Source of the DNA: Perkinsus marinus ATCC 50983
Lineage: Eukaryota; Perkinsozoa; Perkinsida; Perkinsidae
DNA: 64,000 nt
NCBI RefSeq assembly: GCF_000006405.1
Contig: NW_003206658.1
Span: 194,176-258,175 of the forward strand
Reading direction: 5' to 3'
Part shown: in pieces, positions 1-9,502 of the stretch
Layout of the letters: the number at the start of each line of letters is the position of its first letter
Position numbering within the stretch: the first letter of the stretch is position 1
Notes under the pieces: generated by a model
The model's input: the letters and a program-made list of their open reading frames with translations, nothing else
Databases searched by the model: none
Told to the model about the DNA's origin: nothing
Translations under genes and position numbers: made by a program

Positions 1-1623
1 CAGAGAAGCATGTCCGATCGCGTCCACTAATGAGACCACCGAGGCGTCATCCCAGGAGAGGCCAGCGAACGCAAGTCTCCGCAAGGTCCTCGTTTTGCCA
101 CGACCCAGATACCTGTTCAATTGTACAAGAATTCGGCCAAAACATGGTTACTCCAGAAAGCATTGGCATACGGCTGGCGTGATAGCCGCATTATGAGACA
201 CATCGATCTCTACCAATAGGGTGTCACGAAGATACGCGAGGAGGAAGGCAAACTCCTCATCGGTAACCAGATCATCTGATGTAATCAAGCTACGACTTTC
301 TGCATGGGAGGAGGATTACTCGGCAAGCTCAGCTTAGGTCTTGCGGACATGCGGAGTTTTCTCAGGTCTAGAGGCGTGCCATATCCGGGTCGCTTACGAC
401 ACCCGATGCGGTTGACGAAACGAACTTGGCTCTTTGCACATGCCTCTCCAAGCTCAGCGGCTGCTATGAGACCGATCTGAAGCCAGTCGATACGCCTACT
501 AGACTTGAGTATAACCCAGATGATGTGGAAGGAATTGTCAGTGAAACTTCTCTCGCTAGTTGTCCCCTGTTCACCAAGGCAGCTGGGCGCGTTCCTACCT
601 CGTTCTGCCGGAAGTCTATCTCGATCAACGATGTGTTACCAGGCAATAGACTCGCCAAAATATGACCTCCGAATGCCTGTAGAGAGGAACCCTTTCCACT
701 TCACATCAGTTTAGTGAGCTTGCTAGTGTCTTATAGTATAATATAAAGTCTATATACGTTCACGCACATCACAAGAACGTGTTGCTATTCCGTGAACGAA
801 ATTGGTGCTCTTCGATGTGGGTAAGGATCAACTGTGTGGAGTTCCCTACCTCAATCCCAAACAGGGGATGACGACCACGGAAGCCATTGAGGTGTAGCTT
901 TCTTATCTCATTCGTGACCAATGCCTGTCAACAGCAAAAACCATCACGGGACGATCACAAGAGAGCGTCTCACACGTATCGGGAGGCCGTTGCACTCGAT
1001 CATACTCTGTGACGGCAGCCCGAACTTCCTCGCCAATTCGTTGGCGAGTTGATAGTCTATCTCGTTTCCCCGTATATCTATGCAGCATTTACCGAACAGA
1101 GTTTGATGACGCTAAGCCTCGCTTCTGTGGGCCAACAAGTCCTTAGCATGCCCGAGGGTTAACATCAAATACCCACAAGATGCAGTATCAGGATCAGGAA
1201 TCGGAAAATTGAGAAACACTGTGACCATCTTCGACTAGACGAGAACAGCTTACCCAGTGTCGCTAGTCTAGCCGTGTCGGCGCTGGCAAGGATCTTCTCT
1301 ATTATAACATGAGGTAAGCCAGCACCCAATAGAGAAATGTTGTCTAAAGCGTGGAAGCCTCCGTCACCGAACGAGAGGTGCAGCGCTGTTGACGACGCCA
1401 TATAGTAGATATGAACGAAATGGCAAACGTGGAATGCTGATGGGCATTTCAGTGACGATGGGATAATTTCTTCGAGAGCTGTTCGGTCCTTTTGGGCAAC
1501 GGAGAACAACGGAGGCAACCTTTTGCCTGTTGGAGCTGTTCGGGCAATGGAGATGTTGACACTTCTCTGTTGCCAATTCTGATAGGACTGTTTTCGACGG
1601 CCTCGTATCGCAGAACTGATCAC
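1..1623 (-). CDS. F-box/LRR-like protein, partial, multi-exon
   Basis: Several short open segments on the minus strand look like exons of one gene running off the left edge. The 5' part (about 1250-1320) contains LPHVIIEKILASADTARL, which fits the start of an F-box helix. Farther along (about 650-580) is NTSLIEIDFRQNEV, and near 250-150 LVEIDVSHNAAITPAV followed by LRRLAFAGLSWDD, the L-x-x-L-x-L pattern of leucine-rich repeats. A clean GT-AG intron separates the last two segments (about 151-113). F-box/LRR proteins usually select substrates for SCF ubiquitin ligases, but RNI-type LRR proteins without that role are common in alveolates. The start at 1623 is only the first methionine of an open segment. 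The exon chain between 600 and 1160 was not resolved. Family assignment is inference from pattern alone. Confidence 0.4.
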
Positions 1624-2330
1624 AGTGAATCTGGGATGGGCAAAATTACCATCACATGTCGTGGATCGTTAAGAACGCTCACGGTTTCACAAGCCATATC
1701 ATAGCACGTTACGGTATCGCAGAATTTTTACGGCGAAACTAAGGAAAACGCTAACGCACCCGTATTTGCCGAGTGATTATGAACGCGTCGAGGGTTCAAA
1801 ATTGACGGAGTGATCAAAACTCAAAACGTATATCATCAAACACGATACACGAGAGACTACCCCACTAAGTCGACTAAAGCGAAAATAGAATGCATAATGT
1901 TCTGCGATGAGAAAAGTGACTCCCGCACTCACAGGATGTCCGAGTAACCAATAGCTCACACATGCAGTCACTAGTGACCCGCTACAAGAGTGCAGCGTGT
2001 CACCAGTCACATCAAACTCGAACCATATCAAATAAGGCCAGCTTCTCAGAATTGACTCGAGCAATGCTAGCCATAAGCTCATTGAACAACCCAGTAGCTA
2101 CAGCTTAGCCTGATCAAGATTGCCCTAGATTATGATGCCTCGTGCTCGGCTATTGGTATACTCGTGTGACCAAACTGTGGTGACAGACTGGTCCCTGCTC
2201 TTAACACAGTATTCTAGCTATAGACTATAGCAGTAGTACAAGAAGGCGACATCTTCTCCACACTACGAACAAAGTATTATAAATATAATACGACACAAGG
2301 GGGGGACAGTGACGATATCAAAGCCATACT
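1624..2330. other. no gene resolved
   Basis: A 101-codon open frame on the minus strand (1777-2082) has no recognisable domain and no convincing splice context. I see no repeat copy or RNA gene here. Confidence 0.3.
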
Positions 2331-3359
2331 TCATCTCAGCTTGATAAAGCCTGACTCTCGCCGGCGGTTGTGAAATACAATATACAAAACCCCACAACAC
2401 ATGACAACAGGAACGATCACAGTTGCGAGCATCTCATATAGTCGAGGACGATCTACCATCACTCGGTTTTTGAAAGTGTCGTCAAGTTCATCACCGATGA
2501 CGATAGCCCAGTCGTCTTGGAAGGCATAGTTCTTGGGCACACCATGCATGTTCATGATGCCGTAGTGCTCATTATAAAGGCCCGAGAGAATTTCTTCCGG
2601 CTGCGCGGGAATCTTCACAGGATATTTTCCAACCAACGACGATGCATTCTTCAGAGGCAGTATTTGATCTTCTTGAAAACAAGCTTTACCAGGCACACAC
2701 AAACCATCATCAGCGTCGTCACTTAGCATAAATACATCCGTGTGACACCACTGACCATCGATCGTGGCACCAACACGCAGTTCAGGAACATCACAACCAG
2801 CAAAGTCGCTGCCCTTGGGACTTGGATGGACCACTTCGTCGGTATCAATAGCATACAAAAAGTACCCATCCGGAAGACTCTCACTGATCACATCACAGAT
2901 CGCCTTGCCTTCATATTGACCAACAACCTCCTCACACTGCGATCGTATCACCGCCGTGTCACCATCCAGATCCCAGGGAATCTGCCCACCGTTGTGTCTA
3001 TACCAGCCAAGGAGACTCCCGTGAATCAAGAAGGCATCAAGGCCGACCCTTCCCAAGAGCTCTGTCGTAAATGCTGTGACCTTCGCCACGCACTCCAGGC
3101 GATCAGCGTTATCAATCTGAACCTGCCGAGCTCGCTGGCATCTACGGGCGTCAATATAAAGATCCTTTTCTGGCCAACCCGAGGACTGTCGAAAGTAGTC
3201 TACACTGTCCCGGGGAGAGAGAAAGATATTGTCGAGTTCAACGTGGAGCGGTTCAGAGGCATTCCACACATGGACGACTTGGGGTCTACCCTCCTCCGTG
3301 CTCATGAACGGAGCGAATAGAAGCCATAGTAAATTCATAACACCAAGCCCTACGAACAT
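2331..3359 (-). CDS. LicD/fukutin-family membrane protein
   Basis: Uninterrupted 342-residue frame. Residues about 2-18 form a hydrophobic anchor and residues about 310-328 a second membrane segment near the C-terminus, so the body probably lies in the secretory lumen. The core has LIHGSLLGWYRHNGGQIPWD followed by LDGD (about residues 104-127), the signature of the LicD/fukutin nucleotidyltransferase-like family. That family transfers phosphocholine or other phospho-sugar groups to glycans. Aspartates in the WDLDGD motif are the presumed metal-binding residues. The product and acceptor here are unknown. Several cysteines follow the core. The ATG lies at the very end of a MITE-like repeat (3357-3480), so the true 5' end or promoter may lie within that element. 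It is the only long unspliced gene in this part of the window. Confidence 0.8.
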   Translation of the reverse strand: MFVGLGVMNLLWLLFAPFMSTEEGRPQVVHVWNASEPLHVELDNIFLSPRDSVDYFRQSSGWPEKDLYIDARRCQRARQVQIDNADRLECVAKVTAFTTELLGRVGLDAFLIHGSLLGWYRHNGGQIPWDLDGDTAVIRSQCEEVVGQYEGKAICDVISESLPDGYFLYAIDTDEVVHPSPKGSDFAGCDVPELRVGATIDGQWCHTDVFMLSDDADDGLCVPGKACFQEDQILPLKNASSLVGKYPVKIPAQPEEILSGLYNEHYGIMNMHGVPKNYAFQDDWAIVIGDELDDTFKNRVMVDRPRLYEMLATVIVPVVMCCGVLYIVFHNRRRESGFIKLR

Positions 3360-3480
3360 TGGAGTTTCACCCGTTTTACGAGAAGTGGCGTAATACTCTG
3401 TGAAAAACCCGATATTCGCGGTGATGTGCAGTAGTCGTGAAGTATGTTTTTCATATCACTAGAGTGGTGAAACTCCACCA
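3357..3480 (+). repeat. family A MITE-like element, copy A1
   Basis: Terminal inverted repeats of the type CAGTGGAGTTTCACC, here CATTGGAG at the left and GGTGAAACTCCA at the right. The internal part shares the segments GTGGCGTAA and CGATATTCGCGG with the other copies. Its left tip supplies the ATG of the LicD gene. Confidence 0.8.
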
Positions 3481-4568
3481 TAAGCTCTACTGTATTCTTC
3501 CGAACTCGTTAACCCAAATCAGCCTGTTATTATTATATTCAACATCTAAGCGACAATCAACCCATGGCCATATACACATCCTCTCAACGCTTCACGTGGT
3601 ATGTTCTTCCTCGTCACCTATCATACAAACATTCATGCACAAGGTGATCATTAGGCCAGGGAAATTCCAACCACCTTCTTTTTCACCAACAGGTTCCTCC
3701 TCCTGCTGTACAATGGCCTCTCTAGTCTTAGCTCCCTTGGGGAGGTGCCATCTCGCTGGTACCTATCGCATAAAATTAACCAATTTCTTTTCCTCCTACC
3801 ACACCTTCCTGAACTTTGTCATTTTAAACAGCTCTTCCCCTCCGCCATCTCCAATGCTCTTCTTCCGATGAGCCGCTTTCACACCGATGGCAGCATGCGC
3901 CTTAGCCGCCTAAGACTACAGTAGAACACGATACCTCCGAGGGCGACCCCACTTTAGTAGACTTGATCTTCAGCTGGCAATGCGTTCTGGCCTTCTCCTC
4001 TTCCTCGACTAATTTCTCATACCGCGCCTCTGTCAACATCTCCGATTCCTATCAATATAGACATATATTAATACTATACATATAAGTAGAAACAATACAT
4101 ATAATACGGCTCATACCGCACCTCTGTCAACATCTCCGATTCCTATCAATATAGACATATATTAATACTATACATATAAGTAAAAACAATACATATAATA
4201 CGGCTCGTATAATAATATATATAATAACTTCTCATACCGCGCCTCCGTCAACATCTCCGACTTCTATCATAAATACATAATATACTATACATATATTATA
4301 CATATAAATACTTCTCATACCACGCCTTTCGATAAATGCATAATAACAACTATTATACAGCAGTCAAACTCAAACACACTTTACTGCGTTCGTATCACTC
4401 TACATAGCTCTGTACGAAGAACTCCTAAGGACCGCCTTATAAACTCTTCTCGGCAAACTCACCAAGCCGAACTGGTTGGATATAACGTACGAGATCGGCG
4501 TGCTCGGTCGTGTCTTCTTACCATACCTTCACCAACTCTCAACCATCACCAGGCATCACCAACAACCC
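3481..4568. repeat. intergenic region with 94-bp tandem repeat
   Basis: At 4016, 4110 and 4204 a 94-bp AT-rich unit recurs, containing CAACATCTCCGATTCCTATC and ATATTAATACTATACATAT. A degenerate fourth unit runs to about 4330. The first two units are nearly identical. The rest of the interval shows no gene I can support. Confidence 0.75.
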
Positions 4569-5215
4569 TTACACGAAATCTGCCGGCAGCGAGTGCTCAC
4601 GACGAGCCTCCTCCTCCTGTAGCCTCTGTTGGGCGCTCTTGTGAACGATGAACCTGCGGGACGGTGTTGAACTCAGATGGACCTTCCCCTCTCACTTGGG
4701 ATTTTGTTGTCTATAAACTTTCTGCTCAGTAGCAGTCCGGCACTTGCCGTCATCAAGTGCTGACTTATTCAGATACCGGAAATCCTGCAACACCCACATG
4801 GCCAACCTATCGATGCTGAGAGACCCCACCAAGACGTTCACTTGGGCAACAGGCTTAGGCGTATGGCTCTTCCATTTCGTGGTCACCTCTTTGGCTCCCT
4901 CGGGATCGGCACCCTGACCAAATGCTAGTCTAAGAAGTCTCAAGCGACAATCGGGACATATCCAAGGTTGCAACCATAAAGATACAAAATAGGTCCGGAA
5001 TTGACCTTCCATCACTCAAATGGCTTCGTCTACTACTGAGCGTATTGAAATTTCCTTGGATTTTCAGCGGAAATTCCATACTGCAGTACCTGGCTCTTGC
5101 CATAGACGAAGCCTCCACTCGGCAGGTCGTAGTATGTCGGCTTAGCGTGACCAACTTCATCTCGCATCAACAGGGGATTCCTATTCCTCGTGAAGTAATG
5201 GTCGGCAGCAGTCAT
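4569..5215 (-). CDS. CFAP77: CFAP77-like flagellar protein
   Basis: Four exons assemble in one frame. Exon 1 (5215-5100) begins MTAADHYFTRN and holds RNPLLMRDEVGHAKPTYYDL, ending PSGGFVYGKSQ. Exon 2 starts at 4913 with GADPEGAKEVTTKW. Exon 3 has DFRYLNKSALDDG followed by CRTATEQKVYRQ. Exon 4 ends KSAQQRLQEEEARREH and SLPADFV. The order of blocks (NPLL-R-ELG-K, YDLP-F-YG, GG-E-W, DF-LN-A--G-TA-E--YR) is what I recall for CFAP77, a protein inside the B-tubule of axonemal doublets. A stop falls at 4569-4571, but a donor (GTAAGG) overlaps it, so a further exon is possible. A TAG microsatellite lies just upstream of the start. The name rests on motif recall and should be tested by search. Confidence 0.6.
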
Positions 5216-5239
5216 TGCAACAGAGTCAACTGAAGATTC

Positions 5240-5283
<44 letters not shown>
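5240..5283 (+). repeat. (TAG)n microsatellite
   Basis: About 14 tandem trinucleotides between two minus-strand genes. Read on the minus strand it would encode a leucine run, which I do not regard as coding. Confidence 0.9.
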
Positions 5284-5344
5284 ACACTACGCCAACTAGG
5301 GAATACGAGACTATCGCATGCCCATCATGGAGAGGCCCCATGCT

Positions 5345-5455
5345 TCAGTCGCTAGTATAACCGGAGCTACTCGCGTCATCGTCATAGTCCTTTCGACGTA
5401 TAAAGCGGCAGTACACTGCTGTCACTGCAAGGAAGAGGGAACAATGCTCCACGAC

Positions 5456-5505
<50 letters not shown>

Positions 5506-6039
5506 TATAGACTCACGGGCGATGCTGAGAGTAGCCGCAACGGTTCCCCACATAGCATACCACTTGAAGTTGTATGCTGCCAACCACGAATCCGGGTCCA
5601 GTGGTTCGACTCGTCTCGGGTGAGCATTATAACTGACCATCGCTATCGGGGAAGGGTTACGTCCAACAGATCACCTCGCATGAGTCGCCGGTTGTGACTC
5701 CAGATCCTTCTGACGATCAGTTCTACTTGATGAAGTGCCGTCTCCAGTGTTTCCTCCCGAGTTTTTCAACGTACTAGAGATGGCCGAAAAGTCCGGAAGT
5801 CCGAAGAAAGCAGTTGAATGTTGTGTCGCGACCAGAGAGGGATTCCCTGTAATGCCATAAGGCAGCCTTTGAGTTCTCCACAGTACTCCAGCAGCGCCTA
5901 AGACACTCCCGGAGACCAGTTCGGCATCTTCCGCCGATAACTTTGGATACTCTCTATGACCCTCATGCCTCGTGTGGCTGCCGAATAAGAACCACTCAGC
6001 TTCAGAGAGGGTGAGGTGGAAGGTTGAAGGAGATGCCAT
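5345..6039 (-). CDS. unidentified single-pass membrane protein
   Basis: Exon 1 (6039 to about 5673) starts MASPSTFHLTLSEAEWFLFG and ends SQPATHA. After a short GT-AG intron, exon 2 carries RVEPLDPDSWLAAYNFKWYA and the first half of a membrane helix. A GTGAGT donor follows, and an intron full of ACT repeats interrupts the helix. Exon 3 restores it in frame (SIA|LTAVYCRFIRRKDY) and ends DDDASSSGYTSD before a stop at 5345-5347. The result is a protein of about 190 residues with one C-terminal membrane span followed by a basic, then acidic tail. I do not recognise the family. The reading frame is kept across both junctions, which supports a real gene. It lies head-to-head with PACRG and about 130 bp upstream of the CFAP77-like gene on the same strand. 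Confidence 0.6.
5455..5505 (+). repeat. (AGT)n microsatellite inside an intron
   Basis: About 16 tandem trinucleotides right beside the GTGAGT donor of the second intron of the membrane-protein gene. Its length could vary without affecting the protein. Confidence 0.9.
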
Positions 6040-6781
6040 GATGTGCTCGAGCCGATGCGCACAACGGCTTTAGCGCTCGCCCAGGTAATCGATTTGCCGA
6101 TTCGTGCGGAGTTTGATGTTTCGAGCTCGACTGAAATTGTTCTAACGGTGTAACACATAGCCATCTAATTTCGACCCTGCCGAATTGATGATGACATCGA
6201 CTCCGCAAGTGGTAGCTCCTCTAGTGCTACCTCCATTGAGTCTAAGGAAGGGGCAAGTCGCTCGTGAGTTACCATCAACAGGCTTGCTCCGGAATCGCAT
6301 AGATCTTTCGACAGTTACTCATCGTTTGCCTGAGGCTATCTCGTCAGACGAACGCCGAATCAGAACTTCACGAGAGATTCACAATAGAACCACTGGCATC
6401 AGGTGAAAACTCACCCAGAAAACATGCTTTTGTCACACTCTACCTTGCTTAGAGCTCCTGCAAGTCATCAAGCGATCGTAGACGGACAAATCTCCTTCCC
6501 TATGGTGAGAGCCTAGTTCTGGATTCATGCCGAGTGCATGCGTATCACAGATCTCTCCTCGAACGCAGAGGACGCTTGTGCTTGCCAATTCCCTGAAAAC
6601 CCCACGACCAGAGAATAAAAGTGAGATTTTGTACCATCGTGATGATGAGGTTTTCCATTAGAACATATCTCCAGTTGGGGAGAAGGGCCACAGCTAACCG
6701 GTCGCCTCAAACTGCAGAGGACGCCACGCAAAGTGAGCTCTAGGGCGTTTTGGTGTGAGTGCACTACTTCGGTGCCTGTAG

Positions 6782-8309
6782 GGGAACAAGACCGTGGTAA
6801 CGTCCTTCCAAGCCTTTTATGGTCACCCTAGTATGCCCTTTAAAATGAAGTATGAAGGCAACAACAAAACCGTTGAGTGAGATCATGCTTGGTCGTCGTC
6901 GTTGCTTCATGACCATCCCTTAGGTGGAAGGTGCCCCCCGACACTGTAGATTACTCGATCGTTTTACCCATCTTTATCGATGGGCTCAGGGAAGTGCTCC
7001 CATTGTAAGAAACTCAGTTCTCCTACTGAATGGAGAAGCTGAACTCTGCGTGCAAATTTCACAGTGTTGCAAGCATCTTGAGCGTGCAAGTATTGCAAAA
7101 TTCTATTATGTTACAATCACAATTGGCAAAGAAATTTGCATGGGAGAAGGTGTGGTCGGGCCAAAATATTTTCCTGAGATACGATAAGGTGATATTAATA
7201 TGTATATAATATAGTTCATTGAGATCGATGATTACGAGTGCTGGAAAAAATATTCGTTTTCTTCAGCTGCTGAGCTCAGGAGTTTTTTCACTAATTATAG
7301 GAGTTTATATACGAATTCGAGTAGAGATGTACAGGAAGCTCCCAAAATTTCCTCAGAATTTTCATATTGCCACCGACACATGTAGTTGACCATGTGCATA
7401 TTTTCCCCACTGTCAATTTCACTCTATTATATGGTATAGATATAGATTATCGTATATTGGAGTTTCACCAGTTTTACGTGAAGTGGCGTAAAACTCCGTG
7501 AAAAACGCGATATTAGCGCCTTGCAATAGTCGTGAAATATGTTTTTCGCTAGTGTTTTTCATATCACTAGGGTGAAACTCCATTACTAATTATAACTGAT
7601 GAAACAACAGATTTGAATATATACTAACAGCGTCTACAAATATAGTATAATAACGAATGTCGAACTCATGGTACTCATTTACGCGAAGGTACGAGACTGT
7701 AGCGCACGCAGGAGCTCTAGAGCTGATCCGACGAGGTGGCGATCGCCGCGTGGTACCTGTACTGCCTAAGCTCGTAAGATATTCTTCGCAGTGCGCTATA
7801 TAGGAAGAATCTTTGGCAACAGATTCAGCCGTTGAAGCGGGCGTTGAATAGCAGAGATCCGCACACTCTGCGCAAGGTCAGTGGCTTGGTAATGTCGTTC
7901 GTGGATGTAGTTGTGTTTAGACACTAGAGCTGATTCAAGTTATGGTAAGAAGTGGCGAGATGATCGGCGAGGCTCTGGTGCCGTATTATCGACAGTTGTT
8001 GCCGGTGATGAACATGTTCAGAAATCAGAGGAGCAGGAGTAGCGGCTTGAGGCTAGTGGGAGCCCTTTGTGACCTACTTGTGTTCAGGAGGCGATATGGA
8101 CTGCAGGCTGAAGAGGAATATTGGTGCTGTTGTAGAGGACACTTTAGGAGTTCTGGAAAAACGTGGTGGAGAAAATGTAAGTGCTTTCTTCTTGTGGTGG
8201 TTCGTAGTAGCTCCGTGATGAAGCAGCGGCCGTTGTTATTGTGTTCTATTAGGCGTTTATTAATATCAAGTATATGGTGCCAACGTACGAATCCCATGTG
8301 CTCAACTAG
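6782..8309 (+). CDS. PACRG: PACRG, axonemal inner-junction protein
   Basis: Seven exons join in frame: 6782-6876, 6924-7004, 7689-7773, 7823-7888, 7930-8038, 8087-8176, 8253-8309. Diagnostic segments in order: [99 protein letters not shown] and [18 protein letters not shown]-stop. This matches the Parkin co-regulated gene product, which with FAP20/CFAP20 forms the inner junction between A- and B-tubules of flagellar doublets. The C-terminal block is nearly invariant in the family. The first exon(s) are not settled: an open segment from 6188 (MMTSTPQVVAPL, ending at a GTGAAA donor near 6407) is a candidate. The third intron here (7005-7688) contains one family B and one family A element. Confidence 0.9.
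7237..7412 (+). repeat. family B element, copy B1
   Basis: Carries the family hallmarks CAGCTGCTGAGCTCAGG, CGAATTCGAGTAGA, and ACATGTAGTTGACCATGTGC followed by ATATTTTCCCCA. It lies in a PACRG intron. Confidence 0.8.
7456..7584 (+). repeat. family A MITE-like element, copy A2
   Basis: A complete, well-preserved copy: TTGGAGTTTCACC at the left and GGTGAAACTCCATTA at the right, about 129 bp. It lies in the same PACRG intron as B1. Confidence 0.9.
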
Positions 8310-9502
8310 TGTACGCATGCGCATGCTCTTCCTTGGATGGACCACTTCATGCCCTTGTGCGATTTATCACAAGTCGTTACAGTGTTGCGTTATTAGTGAG
8401 GTTATTCTTATCATTGCCATGCTCGTGAAAGATGACCACAGCGTTTGGGGAAGTCTAAACGGTGAGGAGGCTTTGGTCCATCACTGGGAGGCTCGGGAGA
8501 GTTGTGGTCGTGTTATCATCAGCACGAAATCATCCAGAAACCTATAATGTTCCCGAGGGAAACCCATTTTGAATTTTCCACGTATGGCTAGGAACACATA
8601 CTTCAATGAGTTTCTCATGTAAATGCCATCACATTAGGAACATCATCGCCATTGTTATCAAACCTTGGGGGGCGTTATCTCTCCAAGCTGAATAGGTTCC
8701 AGGTGGTTTGAGAAGAGGGCCGCCCTGTACGATGCTCGGTGGTGCCAATCTGCAGCACGACGGTGATTAAAATAATTCCCTATGAAAGTGAGCTTTTGTT
8801 GGTCAGTTTGACGAAATCGAAATTGTGTTTCCGAATTTGAACTTTTATTTTCGAGAGATCTACGATAATCAAACTGTCTCATTTCCAATTTGAATTTTGA
8901 TTCTGTGAAAAAAATCATTTCATCCTATGACGATCAAATTTTATTTTTTGAATTTGTTGAATTTGAGATTGAAAAAGTGTTTTCACTTTCTCGACATCCC
9001 CCTCTGAGAGCACTGTTCAATCCCAACTCATAAGAATTAGTGAAATTCAGTTTCTTACCAACTGTTCGTATATCACCAACGACTAGCGCAGTTTGTGGTA
9101 TGTCTAAGCTAAAGATATTAATGGAGGAAAAATGACTAAATGAGGGTACAAGGACAGAAAATTTTAGTCTAGATCACAACAAATCTTAGTTGGACTGGTT
9201 TGTACCAACGCTGGAGACACCAATAGGGACCTCTATGTTTTGTTCGCTACGCAAAGTGCTTGTCAGTGTTATGGTTTCATTCGTATTGTTGTTGTGTTCA
9301 TGAAGAGATGAAAAACACAAGGACAACATGATTATCAAGGATGCGAAAAAGGGAGCTCCCATGACCTTTCGAACGACTTGCAACTACATCATCATATTGG
9401 GCATAAAGCATTACTTTGATCACAACATGGAATATAGGAATATCAGAAAATGGTCGTGAGAACGCCAGGCCAGGGCGTGATAGCGTCGAATAGATTTTTC
9501 TC
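8310..9502. other. intergenic; contains family C repeat
   Basis: Between PACRG and the armadillo gene. At 8539-8690 a family C element is present (blocks CCACGTATGGCTAGGAACAC, TCTCATGTAAATGCCATCA, CATTAGGAACATCAT, GGGCGTTATCTCT). Other copies are at 10096-10250 (inverted), 23487-23610 and 62330-62475 (inverted). No gene was resolved. Confidence 0.6.

Noticed and set aside
5033-5341. Protein with a 15-residue leucine run as a membrane anchor
   Set aside because: The run is the (TAG)n microsatellite read backwards; the CFAP77-like frame starts after it at 5215.
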